Source: Datisca glomerata (taxonomy: Eukaryota; Streptophyta; Magnoliopsida; Cucurbitales; Datiscaceae). Taken from it: a stretch of DNA of 64,000 nt. The position numbers and the translations under genes were made by a program. The notes below the pieces were generated by a model. That model ran no database searches and was not told where the DNA came from. It saw nothing but the letters and a program-made list of their open reading frames with translations. Numbering within the stretch: position 1 is the first letter of the stretch; each line of letters opens with the position of its first letter. The DNA is taken from contig QANY01008571.1 in assembly GCA_003255025.1 (NCBI GenBank), forward strand, positions 430,452 through 494,451. The letters are read 5' to 3'. Positions 34,770 through 47,334 of the stretch are shown here, in pieces.

Positions 34770-35840
34770 GAAGAGTAGAACCAACGAGCTTTGTAAGGGC
34801 ATTAGCAGCTTACTTAAACTAAGGAACAAACTTTGTAAAGATAGCTCCAGATCAAACTTTCTCTCTAATGACATGAATATCAACCTCGATATGTTTGGTT
34901 CTTTCATGAACAACAGAATATGATGTTAACATTAAGGCTGACTTATTGTCGCAGTATAATGTGGAAGGTAAACATGCAACAAACCGAGTTCCCCTGAACT
35001 AGAATGGAGTTAAAGAACCTCGCATGTCCCTTGAGCCATTACTTTGTATTTTGCCTTAGCAGAGGACCGAGAAACCACATATTGCTTCTTGTTTTTCTAG
35101 GAAAGAAGATGATTACCATAAAAATACAAATACCAAATGTAGATCTCCTACTTGTATTTGACCCAGCATAGTCAGCATCAGTAAAGCAAGACATATCATG
35201 TGTATTTTTGGAGGAATAGAAAATACCAAAGCCCGGACAAGACTTCAAGTATCACAAAATGTGGTAAACATGTGTATTTTTGGAGGAATAGAAAATACCA
35301 AAGCCCGGACAAGACTTCAAGTATCACAAAATGTGGTAAAATGCATTCAAATGTGACGTACGAGGAGCATGCATAAACTGGCTCACAAGGCTAACCGAAA
35401 AAGCCAGATCATGATGTGTGTTGGTAAGATAAATAAGTCCCCAAACCAATCTTTGATACATACTCATATCTGTTAAGAGTTCACCTGATTCAACTGAAAG
35501 TTTGACATTCAGATCCGTAGGTGCAGATGCAAGTCTACATCCCAACATCCCAGTATCACCAAGAAGGTTAAGAACATACTTCCGCTAGGAGAGAGAGGTA
35601 CCTACCTTGTAACGAGCAACCTCAATACCCAAATAATACTTCAGCCCTCCCAAATCATTGATATCAAAAGCTGAACTAAGATCCTTCTTGCCCTTAGTAA
35701 TGCTGATATTGTCATCATCAGTCAAGATGATATCATCCACATACATAGAGAGAGGGTGATACATTGCCCTAATTAATTCCATCAAATAAAACAAGTATGA
35801 TCAAAGTGACATCTATAAAACCCCAACTTAAGCACAACTG
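34770..35840 (-). pseudogene. copia 3 RT C-terminus and RNase H
   Basis: RT resumes left of the MITE, with FYRCHFDHTCF-like sequence and YVDDIILT at about 35727-35747, then DLGGLKYYLGIEVAR. RNase H pieces include CFTDADYAGSNTSRRSTFG (35180-35120). The remains of the C-terminus (ALTKLVGSTLLQS near 34800) precede the polypurine tract. A frame-preserving 72-bp duplication lies at 35197-35340. Stops are scattered through it. Confidence 0.85.
35197..35340. repeat. 72-bp tandem duplication in copia 3 RNase H
   Basis: Bases 35197-35268 and 35269-35340 are identical, starting CATGTGTATTTTTGGAGG and ending AAAATGTGGTAAA. 72 bases is 24 codons, so the frame is kept. The identity suggests it is recent. 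Confidence 0.96.
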
Positions 35841-35849
35841 CACTAAACC

Positions 35850-36288
35850 CAGGGGTGTTCAAAACCAAACTGAACCGAAAATGGTAGGTTTGATCAGTTC
35901 TTTATGGCCCTGTGGTTCTGTTCGATTCAGTTTGGCAGAGATGCCGAATCGAATCTTCGGTTCGGTTCAGAAAATGTTCAGTTTTTTAACCGAATCAAAC
36001 CGAACTACACCAAAACATTAAATTCATATATTTTTTATTTTTTTAAATATGATTTTATATCGAAACGAACCAATACAAAACTTTGATTTTATATTATTAT
36101 TTCAAAAATATCATTTAAAATTTTATTTTTAATTAATAATACTGAACTGAAGAAACGAACCAAAACTCACTGTTCGGTTACTTTGACCTTCACTGTTTGG
36201 TTCGGTTCGATCAATAGTCGAACCAAATGTTTCAGTTTGGTTCAATTTTAGCCCACTAACCAAACCCAACCGAACCGTATTCCCCCTA
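35850..36288. mobile_element. hAT-type MITE nested in copia 3 RT
   Basis: The ends CAGGGGTGTTCAAAACC and CCGTATTCCCCCTA resemble hAT MITE termini. They are flanked by ACTAAACC (35842-35849) and ACTAAATA (36289-36296), matching at 6 of 8. The interior is rich in GGTTCGGTTC and AACCGAACC words like the element at 15.5 kb. It splits the RT frame between the LYGLKQ-like and the FYQCxxDHxxF-like motifs. 439 bp, no coding capacity. Confidence 0.85.
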
Positions 36289-36299
36289 ACTAAATAAAG

Positions 36300-36971
36300 C
36301 AAACCAAGCCCGAAGAGATTGTTTCAACCCATACAAGGATTTTCACAAACGACAAACTTTTCCTAAATACTCACCCTCAACCCAAAAAGCCCAGAGGTGG
36401 ATCCATATATATAACTTCATCCAAATCACCATTCAAGAATACATTCTTGACATTCATCTGATGTAATGGCCAAAGAGATAATAAGATGAGTAGTAGTAAG
36501 CTTTGCAACAGGAGCAAAGGTTGCATTGAAATCATTGCCAGGAATCTGAGTAAAACCCTTGGCGACTAGATGTGCCTTGTATCGATTAACAGTTCCATCG
36601 ACATTATATTTCAAATTGAATACACACCGGCAACCAACCGTTTCTCCCTCTGTGGTAAAACAACCGAGTCCCAAGTATGATTATCTTGCAAGGCTTTCAT
36701 CTCATCTTACATGGCGTCCGCTCATCGTGGGTCACGTATTGCTTCCCCAACAGATCATGGAATCGCAGTAGAATCAAGGTGACTGATGAACCTCTGGAAG
36801 GATCTGGACAGAGTACTATACAAAATATGATTCTCAATAGGATGGTCAGTAAAATATGATAAAGTGAGGCGATTGAGGGGGCGACAGTCCCACAAGGGAT
36901 ACCGTCGAGAGGGAGGAGGATCAGAATCTTCATTCGTAGAGGAGTCCAGCACAGGGAAATGAGAGCGATGA
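36300..36971 (-). pseudogene. copia 3 RT N-terminus
   Basis: The minus strand reads YNVDGTVNRYKAHLVAKGFTQIPGNDF...FAPVAKLTT, the start of copia RT (36630-36480). It is preceded by the linker to integrase (36979-36755). Stops interrupt before the MITE. It is cut off from the integrase by the solo LTR. Confidence 0.85.
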
Positions 36972-39533
36972 TGTAACACCGCAACTAATTTTGCACTAAA
37001 TTATATGTTTAATTGTTAATTTTTACTCTTAATTATCCTATGATTATTCGACTTAACTTTTGGATTGAATTAATTAAATGTCTTGCAGAGAAACGATTTG
37101 AGGTGATCTAACGACTCATTATGTGCCTAGTATAATTTTAATATAATTGATATTAGTTATCAAAATTGTTGGCTTATTAAGATTAGATTTATTTGTATTT
37201 TTCTAAGCTCACTCACACCTATATTACTTACACCTTAAGAAAAAAAAACCCTAGCACTATTTATTATTACTCTTTTTCTTCTTGAACGAGCTCCCCCTCT
37301 TTCCCTTGTTCACTTATACATATGTGCTTATACACTTTAGTGTAGCCCTAACCTAGTTATTATATACTCTCTATCTCTCTCAATCTCCAACCCTCTCTCA
37401 CACAGCTCTCTCAATCTCCAACCCTCTCTCTCACATAGCCCTCCCACAACGAACCCCTCTTTCTCAAAGCAAAATTGAATTGTAGAAATTCAAGGTCTAT
37501 TTCTACCTCTTGGTGTTTACCTTGTTGTGAGGACTTGAAAAGATTTTTTGGTAGAATTTTATTTTATAAGTAAGGACAAAAGTTTGTGATTCATAACTTT
37601 TTTATTTCAATGTATTCAACGCTTTTAGATGTTTAAGTTTAGATTCACATGTTTTAATTTAGATCTGAATAATAATGAGTTTTAACACTCTTTTATGATT
37701 CATATAAGTCTCTTGAATCATTTTCAATAAGGGAGAAACGCTTCAATAAAAAAATATGATTTTTAATGAAAACTGTATTTCGGATTTTTCTGCACACTAT
37801 GAAACAACGACTTCATTTTTCATATTCCAAACGAGAGAATTTGAGTCTCAAATTTTGATGGTAGCTTTTCAACATGTTGAAATATCTCTTGTATAAATTT
37901 TAGGTCATAAACCAAAGTATACGAGTTTATATGAGTTTTTAAAGTTTCTATTTTGTTCAGAGGAAAACAGTTTTCTATAACGAATTTGTTTCCATGTTTT
38001 GACACCTAAACGACCTTGAAATTTTATGAAATTTAATTTATGAAACCCTAGCGTTTTCAAGATCATACTATATGAATTTTATAATTTTTAGAAATCCCTA
38101 GTATAAATTTTGTTCTATGTTTTATAACTAGAACAAGTAAAAAAAGAAGTATCATGAATTTATAAAACTATTGGAGTTTGGATTTATACCGTGCTTATAA
38201 AGTATATATATTTGGGTTTTATTCTTGAGCAGTGACTTAGTTTTCCACTCTACCATCTATGTCATAAACAATTGATTTTTTTTATGTTTTCAATGACTAT
38301 GTGAGATTGATAAAACATTTTAATATATAAATTTAATAGTTTTGACACTTTGAGCGTTGACCCCTCGAAACATTCTCTAGACATTTGGTTTTACTAAGGA
38401 CACCAGGTAAGTAAAATTTTACGCATACTTTAATGTTTGTAAACTTCGATGTTGTATTGATTTATCATTGTGATGTCGTTTGATATTATGTTTAATTATA
38501 TTTGTATGTATGTTATATGTGATGTAATTGTATTGTAATGTTAATGATTGTAAATACGTTCATACATATACATGAGGGTTTGTAGTATGAATATAATCAA
38601 TTTAATTAAAATTTTAAACACCTGGTGTGTGTTTACGCCATGAAAGACGTGAGTGGGAAATGGGACGCGGGAGACCGGCGGACCCGACAATGGTTAATGG
38701 TTAATGTGAATGGTTAATGTGAATGGTTAATGTGAATGGTTAATGTGAATGGATGATCGTTTGGCTTGTTCAGCGATATAATGTGAATGGATGATCGTTT
38801 GGCTTGTTCAGCGATGTAATGTGAATGGATGATCGTTTGTCTTGTCCAACGATATAATGTGAATGAATGATAATACCAGGGCCCGGTAGTCGAACAGGTT
38901 CCGTAATAATTGTCCACTGCCTCTAATTGGTTAAACATTACACAAGTGAGCTAGCGAATAAAGGAAAGAAATGAATGTAATGTAAATAGTAAAGAAATGA
39001 ACGTAACAAGTTTGCATGGGAAGAATGTAATGAAAAGTAATTAATGAAAGCAAAGGAGAGAAAGTGATAAAATGATTATAAAGTGTATGTCAAACACAAA
39101 TATTTTTAAAATAGAATTGAATGCGCATGTGTTTGCTGAGTATGTGTAAGATTTTACTTATTGGACTTTAGCTCATTCCGTGGTTTCTAAATATTTTCAG
39201 GTGAGGAGTAACTGCGAGACGATACCTTGCGGACGTATTGGACTCAGTAGAATAGTTTGAATAAAGATTTCAGACAATCACTTTATGATTAATTATTATT
39301 ATTTGAACGATTTAGCTTAAAATTATTGGTTGTTATTTGACTAAGTTTCCGTTGAATTTTTTTTATTATTTAAGTACTTTGAATTCAATACTTATAAATT
39401 TAAATAAAGGATTTGATAAAGTTATGTTTTAAATAAAGCTATATCTTTCATATTAAATGTTTAATTAACGTTAAAGAGGATATCACTTCCTAAATTATAA
39501 TCAATAAGGTATTTTTAGTATTGAGGTGTTATA
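36972..39533 (+). mobile_element. Candidate 2.56-kb solo LTR nested in copia 3
   Basis: Starts TGTAACACCGCAAC and ends TTGAGGTGTTATA, so the ends form a short inverted repeat typical of long Ty3/gypsy LTRs beginning TGTAACACC. It is flanked by GATGA (36967-36971) and GATGG (39534-39538), 4 of 5 matching. Its removal rejoins the copia reading frame (VYSH/RSHF). It holds a TATA-like TTATATACTCTC near 37360 and tandem repeats. No interior, primer site or pol is present, hence a solo LTR. Orientation is uncertain. Confidence 0.72.
38690..38870. repeat. Tandem repeats within solo LTR
   Basis: Four 13-base units of ATGGTTAATGTGA are followed by three units of about 53 bases containing ATGTGAATGGATGATCGTTT and a GGCTTGTTCAGCGAT tail. 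The two types share the ATGTGAATGG word. Confidence 0.92.
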
Positions 39534-40870
39534 GATGGCTATACACCTTGGTAGGAGGACCTGAAATAGGAGTCAAAGAAGTGGGAGAAACAATGAGAGC
39601 ATCAATATTAGGGGGTTCAATAATAGGGATGGGACGAGGAATATCTTCAACAAATTGGAGGCCAGTCCTAACATCAATGGAACCAGAAAAGAATTTTGTA
39701 TTTTCTGAAAAAGTAACATCCAAAAAGGAAATAAACCGTCTAGATGAAGGATCGTAACATCGATACCCTTTGGACTGAGATGAGTAGTCCAAAAATGCTC
39801 AACGGATTGACTTATTGTCTAACTTTGTTCGAGTAGGACTCTTATTTTGAACAAAGCAAACATAGGCAAATACACGAGGAATATTAGGGAAAAAAGGTTT
39901 TTCAGGATGAAGAATACCTAAATGAGTTTGGCCTCCCAAGATTCGATTGGGAACTCTATTAATCAAATATATTACGGTGAGATCAGACATGTCCCAAAAA
40001 ATTTGAGGAACTAACATTCCCTTCAGAAAGCATCAGGAAATGCCCATAAGATGATGATTCTTGTTCTTATCTACCCCATTTTGTTCAGGAGTATATGAAC
40101 ATGTAAGTTGCTGAAGAATCCCAAGACTGGAAAGATGAAAAATGAGATCACTCGAAATATACTCCCTCATTATCAAAACGAACCGATCGAACAACAGTTT
40201 GCTACTGAGTTTTAATCATAGTAAGAATTTCTTAAGCACATGTGAGACATCGGATTTTTTTTCTTAAGTAAATATACCCATGGACATCTAAACGTGACCT
40301 AATTTCAATGTCTAGCATAGCAGTAATAGGAGAGGGACCCCAGACATCTGAGTGAATTAAATCAAACACAATAGCATATATATTCATGTGAGAAATATAA
40401 GGCTTACGACAATGTTTCGAAAGCTCATAAATTTTACATTTAAATTGAAAGTGTTTACATGCAATAACCAACGAAGAAAATAATGAACAAAGATATTGGA
40501 AATTGACATGTCCCAAATGAGCATGCCATAAATGTACGTCTCTAAAAGAAAAGGAAACAGGAAAATTAAAAATAACAGAAGAGGTAACTTGACTAATAGG
40601 ATCTGGTGCTTGAAGGGGAGGTGGATCGCCAAAGTAGTATAGCCCATCCTGCTCATACCCCCTTCCAAAAATCCTCTTCAATAGATAGCCCTGCAAAAAA
40701 AACGGTCAGCCAAAAAAATCACAGCACAATCTAGCATTTTGATTAGGCGACTAACAGATAAAAGGTTCATAGGAAAATTTTGGCAAATGAAAAACAAAGG
40801 TAAGGGTAATTCCAGGAGATAACTATACAGTCCCTCTACCGCTCACAACAATCCGAGAACCATCAGCCAA
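39534..40870 (-). pseudogene. copia 3 integrase
   Basis: From 40696 the minus strand reads the pre-integrase segment, the zinc domain (LWHAHLGHVNFQYL, cysteines partly lost) and DLIHSDVWGPSP. The fragment from 40017 has YLINRVPNRILGGQTHLG, the conserved integrase tail. The region to 39539 links to RT. Several frameshifts separate the pieces. Confidence 0.85.
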
Positions 40871-40875
40871 TTGTG

Positions 40876-42020
40876 TCAACCTTTAACTGGTTCCAATGGC
40901 ATAGAAAAAACTGATAACTCACCGATCATATGATCATTTGCCCCAGAATCCAAGATCCATGTAGGTGACTCAGTACAATTATGGAGAGCAGTGGGAGTAC
41001 CTGAGGCATTGGAGACGGTAGGATTAGAGGCAAAAGTAGTACCAATAGTAGGTGTCTGCAGAAACATAAAACGAGATACCTGAGCCTGTAAAACCGATAT
41101 TTGAGAGATGATAGATGACTCGCCTGAACTACTGGAGACTACAGAAGTATTAATATTCTTTTGGAACTGAGCACGCAACTCCGGATGAAGCTTCCAACAA
41201 ACATCCTTGATATGATCGTTGTTCTCATAATGATAGCAAATTTCCTCCGAGGTGGAGGATGAGAACCAGAGAAACCACAACAGCGAGGGTCGCCTGATCT
41301 TTATTAGCAGTGACAATGATGGGAGTCGGGACCAAGATAAGACGACGACGCTCATCTCCATCAACCATGGCAAATGTTTCAAGCTAGGATGGCGTAGGAG
41401 AGGAATTAAGGATTTGGGTATGAAGTGACTCAAATTTAGGTTTGAGCCCCATCATAAATGCATACGTGTGTTGACGATCCAACCTCTCGACTGCTACATC
41501 AACCATTGTCCCAAATTCAATGACCGGTTCATATTGAGCCATCTCATGCCATGGTACACGTAAACATCTAAAATACTGAGCGACATTCGATCTAAGTCTT
41601 TCCTGATTGACACTAGTAATCTTCTGATACAACTCAAAATACCAGGCTTCATTCCTCGAATGGGAATACATGGCAATCACGCACTCCACAAATCAGCAAC
41701 CGCCTCATGATACATAAACATATCAAAGACCGAAAACTCCATAGATCCAAACATTCATCCCAATATTAAACAGTTATCTATATCTCACTGGGCTTTCTTT
41801 GCATCGTCATTTTTAAGGAGAGGAACACGTCCTTGAAGCTAAAGACTTTCACCCTGTCCACCAAGAAATAACCTCAACGATCGAGACAAAGTAGTAAATT
41901 TCATTCATTCAAAAAGACCCTAGTAACTCTTCCACCAGACACGACATAAGTCAAATCTGGCTTAGCAACCACAGTTACAGCAGCATCTGAAGATTCAGAC
42001 ATCACGAGTCCAACAAAGCA
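40876..42020 (-). pseudogene. copia 3 gag and protease
   Basis: Gag begins near 42005 (MSESSDAAV...) and continues with stops. An open piece at 41689-41384 holds SRNEAWYFELYQKI, the DRQHTYAFMMGL motif and ILNSSPTPS. Then 41433-40876 holds a zinc knuckle whose second Cys is Tyr (CYHY...H...C) and the protease site TWILDSGANDHM. This is the Gag type common in plant copia elements with short LTRs. Confidence 0.85.
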
Positions 42021-42369
42021 ACACAAACTGTTAAGAAAATCCGATGGAAAGATGAAAAAATATTGAACATAATATTTTATATCATGAAAATGTCACGAAA
42101 TGAGTGACCAAACTGTGGTCTAAGCCACAGCAACCCGAAAAAACAAAGAAAATCCTAGGTCTGGTCAGCACACAACCTAAGAAAACCCAACTACTTCGAA
42201 AAAAATGGAGCTCGAAAGAGTAAAAAAATGAGCTCCAGCGACCAGAGGTGGCGGTGGCGGGTGGAGGCGACTGTGTTGCCTGGCGATGATCGGAACTATC
42301 TGGCGGTTGTGATAGAGATATATGGTAAACTAGAGTTAGGGTTAGAGTTTTTAGGCTCGGATTCCAAGT

Positions 42370-42480
42370 TGAAAAACTAAAAGAGTTATTCTCATTGATT
42401 AATGAAAGATAAAGTACATGAGATATTTATACACATGAACAAGAAAGTTAAAGATACTAATAAACTTATATATATCATTT
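42370..42480 (-). repeat. Truncated 5' LTR of copia 3 (right)
   Basis: TGAAAAACTAAAAGAGTTATT matches the left LTR and follows the primer-site relic. Similarity is lost near 42480, before the expected CCAACA end. Confidence 0.75.
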
Positions 42481-43445
42481 TTTATTTCTCACATTTCTCT
42501 CTTTAATGTTTATTTTACATATCGCGGTTTAAATAGTGAGTTTTTATCGTAATTCATGAAAAATTTAGATTTTTTTGAAACATGTATAATTAAATTTATT
42601 GATGGACTTCTTAGAAAAAATCTTGAAAGACCATAAAACTCGACTAAACCGACAATTATTTTATTGTCTGGTCTGTTCACAGATAATTGGTCAGTTCGCT
42701 TCTCATTATGGCAAGACGATGAATATTCGGTTCAAATTTTATGCTAAAAATAAAAGACCATATATACCCTATTTATATTTTGAATTTTATGCTAAAAATG
42801 GAATTGAATACCCTATTTATATTTTGACCACGCTGTGTTAGTTAATGGTTTTTGAAAAAAGTAGTTCTATTTGGTCCTTTGGGTTGGGTGACGTGGACTG
42901 TGATGTTGATGTGTCACTGATGATAACATATCCTGATGTAAACGTGGTAATTTTTTTAATGGCTTTGTTATTTTTTTTTTAACTTCCAACTGCATTATAT
43001 CGTGGGAGAATGGGGGAAGAAGCGTCCTTCATCTTCTTCTGTAAACAAGCTTTGAAAGCAAGGAGAAAGGAAAGGTTTTGGGAAATCGCATCAAGTTAAA
43101 AATTTTTTGGAGAGAAAGCATTGAGCAGAGAAATCACCAGGTATGTAATCATATTTTTTATTTTTTATTTGTTGTCGAGGGATAATTTTTTATTTGTTGT
43201 CGAGGGATAATTTCTTAGTATATTTATGATAATAAATTAATTTTCATGCATAGCCCTACAAATTTAAATCTCAAATTAATATAAAAGCATATAATTCAAT
43301 AAAAGAAAAGTGTGTTGATTTTCACAACATCGCCATTAAACATGTTTTCTTAGCTTGTAAATTTATGAATTCATATAAATGTATGAATTACTTATTTAGT
43401 TATTATCTTTCTTGACTAGTTTTTTTGCCTATATTTGTTTCATAG
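42481..43445. other. Spacer and probable leader/intron of FAR1-like pseudogene
   Basis: AT-rich. Bases 43010-43140 look like a purine-rich 5' leader ending CACCAG before GTATGTAATC, and the acceptor TTTGTTTCATAG lies at 43434-43445. This suggests a 5' UTR intron of about 305 bp in front of the FAR1-like frame. Confidence 0.4.
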
Positions 43446-43803
43446 TGAAGACTTCTGTTTAAAGATATACGGATGGTAGTTGAAGCAGATAAAACGTTGT
43501 CACATAGAAAGCAGAATATTATTGCACCTCTTGAGGTTGTGATGCAATTTGATTCATTGGATGCTCTTTTTGACTCTATAACAGTACAGGAAACATGAAG
43601 GCTTCGAAGTTAAAAAGAGAACATGTAGCAATTCAATTGATAAGAAGTTGAAATTTGTTTCTTTATCATGTTCTCGGGCAGGAAAGTCACAGAGTCAAAA
43701 AAATAATTACCTCAATCAAAATCCATTGACAAGAGTAGGATGCAAAGCTAAGGTTAATGCTACTATCTTTCAAGATCACAAGGTAGAAACTTTGAGTTGT
43801 TGA
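43446..43803 (+). pseudogene. FAR1/FHY3-type DNA-binding domain pseudogene
   Basis: From ATG 43473 the frame reads ...PLEVVMQFDSLDALFD, the usual entry to a FAR1 domain. It is then put out of frame by about one base near 43580. The next frame reads KHEGFEVKKRTCSNSIDKK, FVSLSCSRAGKSQSQ and TRVGCKAKVNATI, with the Cys positions of the FAR1 WRKY-GCM1 zinc finger, and stops at 43801-43803. FAR1 proteins are domesticated Mutator transposases. Here the transposase core is missing, so this is a decayed gene or a MULE-carried fragment. The downstream open piece (43938-44177) was not recognised. Confidence 0.7.
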
Positions 43804-44179
43804 GGAATGAAGTACATCTCGAAGTTTAATAGGCTGAAGAATGCATGTCGTTTTTCTTTTGATTAGCTATTCTTGCTTGAACTTGTTAAATACGATGATA
43901 AAGCAGTTTGTATGCCAATCACTTATAAAGATTTCTTATGTCGATAGATGATTCTCAGAAAGAAGCCTTTCATCAGTCTTACCGCAGTCCACAACACATT
44001 GTGCAAAGGCAAATAGCCTGTCTAAAGCCAAAAACATGTTTGCTTGTTTTTGTTGAAAAGATTCATGTCATGCCCAAGAAAATGAAAATCGTTAACCCAT
44101 TTTGTAAACTCAATGAAAATCCAATAAATTTCGTTGGGAACTTTCATCAAACATATAGACTACCTAATCATAGCTAAAC

Positions 44180-46240
44180 CAACAATGTGCTTAACGAAAT
44201 CTTATATAACCAAATAGAAGAAAAAAAATCAGAAGTAAAGAGAGTGTTATAATATTATTAATCATGTAAACCGGAGTTGCAATTACAAAATAAGAAGATC
44301 CGTAAGAATACACTATTTAGATTATGAAATTTGGTTCATAAAAGTTTATTTATAAGAGGAGCACAAATACCCTTCCATCAAACCCAGTCCGTCGATAGTT
44401 TACAAGCAGAAAACAAGTTCATAAGCAACAAGGCAGAAAATTGTTTTATTTCTCTCTATTTTTTCTACAAGATTGAATCAAATGTTTATGCGAAAATGTA
44501 ATCTAGAGAAGATACGTTACACTTATGGCCAAATAGACTAGACTTGTTTACATCTGGTTCTTCTTCTCCTCAATTTGAGAGGAGTGACATTACTCTGGTC
44601 AATTTTAGAGAAGAGAACTAAGGCGGAGAAAGAGAGAGAGAGAGAAAACTGCCTAATATTTTTAAAAAACAAAAATAAAAAAACTTAAGCCACGTTTGAA
44701 AAGGATAGTCATGTAGGCTATCGACCCGACCCGTGACCATCACGAGTGGGGACAAAAAGAATTTTTCGTTTGATTTAATCTGTAATGTTTCATAAATTTA
44801 CGTATTCAATATAGATTCGTTATAATTTATTAACTTTTTAAGATAAATCAATTTAATTATGTCATGCAGATTTATGATTCATCACAAGTTAAATCAAATT
44901 ATATTTTCTTTTAAAAAATCAATGAATTTGACGGTTATATTATCTCACATCAAGAATATAATAATAAAAATAATAATAGTGATATATATATGCATGTCGA
45001 TCCTTATTATTGCCAAGTAATATTTCTGTTACTTACTAATAATAATTTTTTTTTCTTAATTATCAGTACTGCCAAAATGTGGATATTATGAAGTCTTTAA
45101 ATTATTTAAAGTTAAAACTATAATTTTAAATCAATTGAAAGATATTTTGACAGTGTATTCAAGCTAATACTATATCGGTTTAACTAACATATAATACTAA
45201 TTTATATGTTCATATTCAAATTTAAATTCACTTAATATACGGAAACTCTAAGTAGCTTATGTTTTAGGTTAATAAAAATAGTTGAGTCAGGTTGATTATT
45301 GGGATAATCTTATCTTTTAATACATAAACTAATATTTTTTACATAATTGATTTATATATTATTTTTAAAATTAGATTCAGTGTCCGTGTCATTTAATCAA
45401 TTTGTAAAAACTAGATAATTGTTTTTTTCTTAATATCTTGCTCAAGTAATTTTATTCATATTGCTGCTGTATAACTATATGTCTTCGGTTATTAAAATTC
45501 TGGGTCATTGCATTTTACCGATTTGACCTAAATTTTAAAGCTTAACTAGTTGTTTTCACTATTATTTATTTTGTTCTCAAATAAGATAAGAAATTCTTAA
45601 ATTAACATATATTTCTTTATGCCAAACTCAATCTAATATGTTAACTAGACTAAACTACAGTTTAAGATGATGAAATTTTCAAATATGACTACTTGACTCA
45701 GTAGTCTCTAAATTAAAAATTTATTGATATTGTTTTAAGTAATTATAGACCGACTAAATTTTTGTCTAATTTTAAGTGATCTAATGATATATCATAATTT
45801 AGATAGGACTTGATAAATCATATTAATGAATAATAAAATATTAAACTATTAATCAACAACATAATATTTGGTCACTTAAAATTAAGAATGTTTTGTCAGT
45901 ATTTATGACAAGAAGTGTCTTAAGTCTTAAAATAATAATGTTTTAGTTAATAATTTTTAACATAATAATTTTTAAGAAATATTTACATATTTTTAAGATA
46001 TATTTAAGTGAAAATATTTTTAAAAATATTAATTATTACAGAATGTGTTTTTTATAAAAAAATTTTCACATATAAAAAATTATTTTAAATAATATTTATT
46101 GAGTAAATGTAATTTGAAGTAGTTTTGTAATGCGAAGTGTTCCTAAACTAACACTCTCTCCACTTTTGTTTTAATTATTTTATTTTTTAAAATATCGTTT
46201 TAGATATCTGGCAGAAAGAGAAAAACGAAAAGCTGAAAGA
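44180..46240. other. AT-rich spacer upstream of SEUSS
   Basis: No gene was seen. The region is about 75-80% A+T by eye. The last part is presumably the SEUSS promoter; no single TATA box can be assigned with confidence. Confidence 0.5.
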
Positions 46241-46249
46241 AAAAAGGAC

Positions 46250-46614
46250 TGAGAAATTCAATCCAATTCGATACAAATTTGACGTCCGCAGGAACTCAAA
46301 CACTCTCTCCACTTTCTCTCTCTACAGCTATCTCTCTCTCTAAGTTACAGCGAAGAACGGGGCGCCTACACTACCACGAGGGAAAAGTCTTCGAGAAGAA
46401 CTGGTCTCGTATACACTGCCGCTGGAGTAAACCTGCCATCAGAATACTAACTGTGAAATCCTACCCAAGAAGCTTTAGCTCATGTGTTCAAATATCAATT
46501 TGAAGAATAATAAACTCCTGGTTATACGTTGAATTTTGATCGGTTCTATGAAGACCTATCATCGTCATCTTTGACGTTTTGTGAAGTCTCTCACTGTTCA
46601 AATTCAAGTCCTTG
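46250..46614 (+). other. SEU: SEUSS 5' UTR exon (predicted)
   Basis: This is a leader rich in CTCTCTC (46300-46340), common in plant 5' UTRs. It ends TCCTTG before GTGAGTCC, a strong donor. The likely acceptor is TTCTTCTCCAG at 47294-47304, leaving a short untranslated stretch before ATG 47335. The transcription start is not determined. Confidence 0.6.
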
Positions 46615-47334
46615 GTGAGTCCTCGTAGTTTTCTTCACTCTTAACATTTTTAATTTAATTCCAGTGACCTGACGACGTTGCCCTTATTTGAAACTCTGCA
46701 CTGATAAGTTGGTAAGATCCATGTGCTTTGAGCTGTTTCTTGAAAGCAGTGTTTTGCTTTATACAAAATTTAATTTTGTAATAATTTATTTCAATTTTCC
46801 CGGGAGTTCTTGGGGTTATTGATAGAAGATAGTTGTTATTTATGTATTTTTGAGTTCTGGGAATTCAGTTACGTTTTGGATTAGATTGCCCCTCCTTCTG
46901 ATGATTTTCTTCTGCATTATGGTTGCATCGCGAGTATACTGAGATACAGAACTGAGAAGTGCTTTACCGATATAAAACGAAAATGAGAAACAGAGTTAAA
47001 AATGACATGTTGATATACTGTGCTCTAATGATGGGAGCTATTTTGAATCTAAAAATTCGTACATTAAACAGAAATTCATGCGAAAGCTGTTCAAGGATAG
47101 CTCATTGTGCAAAGATTGTCCGATTCTAGAATGTTCAGGACCGAAGCCTGTTGCAGTGTTTCAGTTTTCTTTGGTCGTTGGCTTGTGTATGTCAAAGATC
47201 AACAGCATAACCTCTGGGTTGAGCCATCCGTTGAGTGTTCCACATGTTACTGTGTAACGGTATTTTGTAATTCATGTTGTTCTAGATAGCCTTTTCTTCT
47301 CCAGTGAGTATTTTGTCGTCTGTATTTTGGAAAG

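Larger units (their letters stand above)
34571..42480 (-). mobile_element. Ty1/copia LTR retrotransposon 3, with two nested insertions
   Basis: Short LTRs flank it: 34571-34709 (TGAAAAACTAAAAGAG to TATCCAACA) and a truncated copy from 42370. The minus strand has a primer-site relic (GGAATCCGAGC against TGGTATCAGAGC) beside the right LTR and a polypurine tract GCTTAAGGAGGAG beside the left LTR. Gag, protease, integrase, RT and RNase H follow in copia order with stops and frameshifts. A solo LTR (36972-39533) and a hAT-type MITE (35850-36288) are nested inside. No clear target duplication was seen, and the right boundary near 42480 is approximate. Confidence 0.9.

Noticed and set aside
47107..47289. 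Short open frame upstream of the SEUSS start
   Set aside because: Lies in the predicted 5' UTR intron and does not start with ATG; no support as an upstream coding frame.
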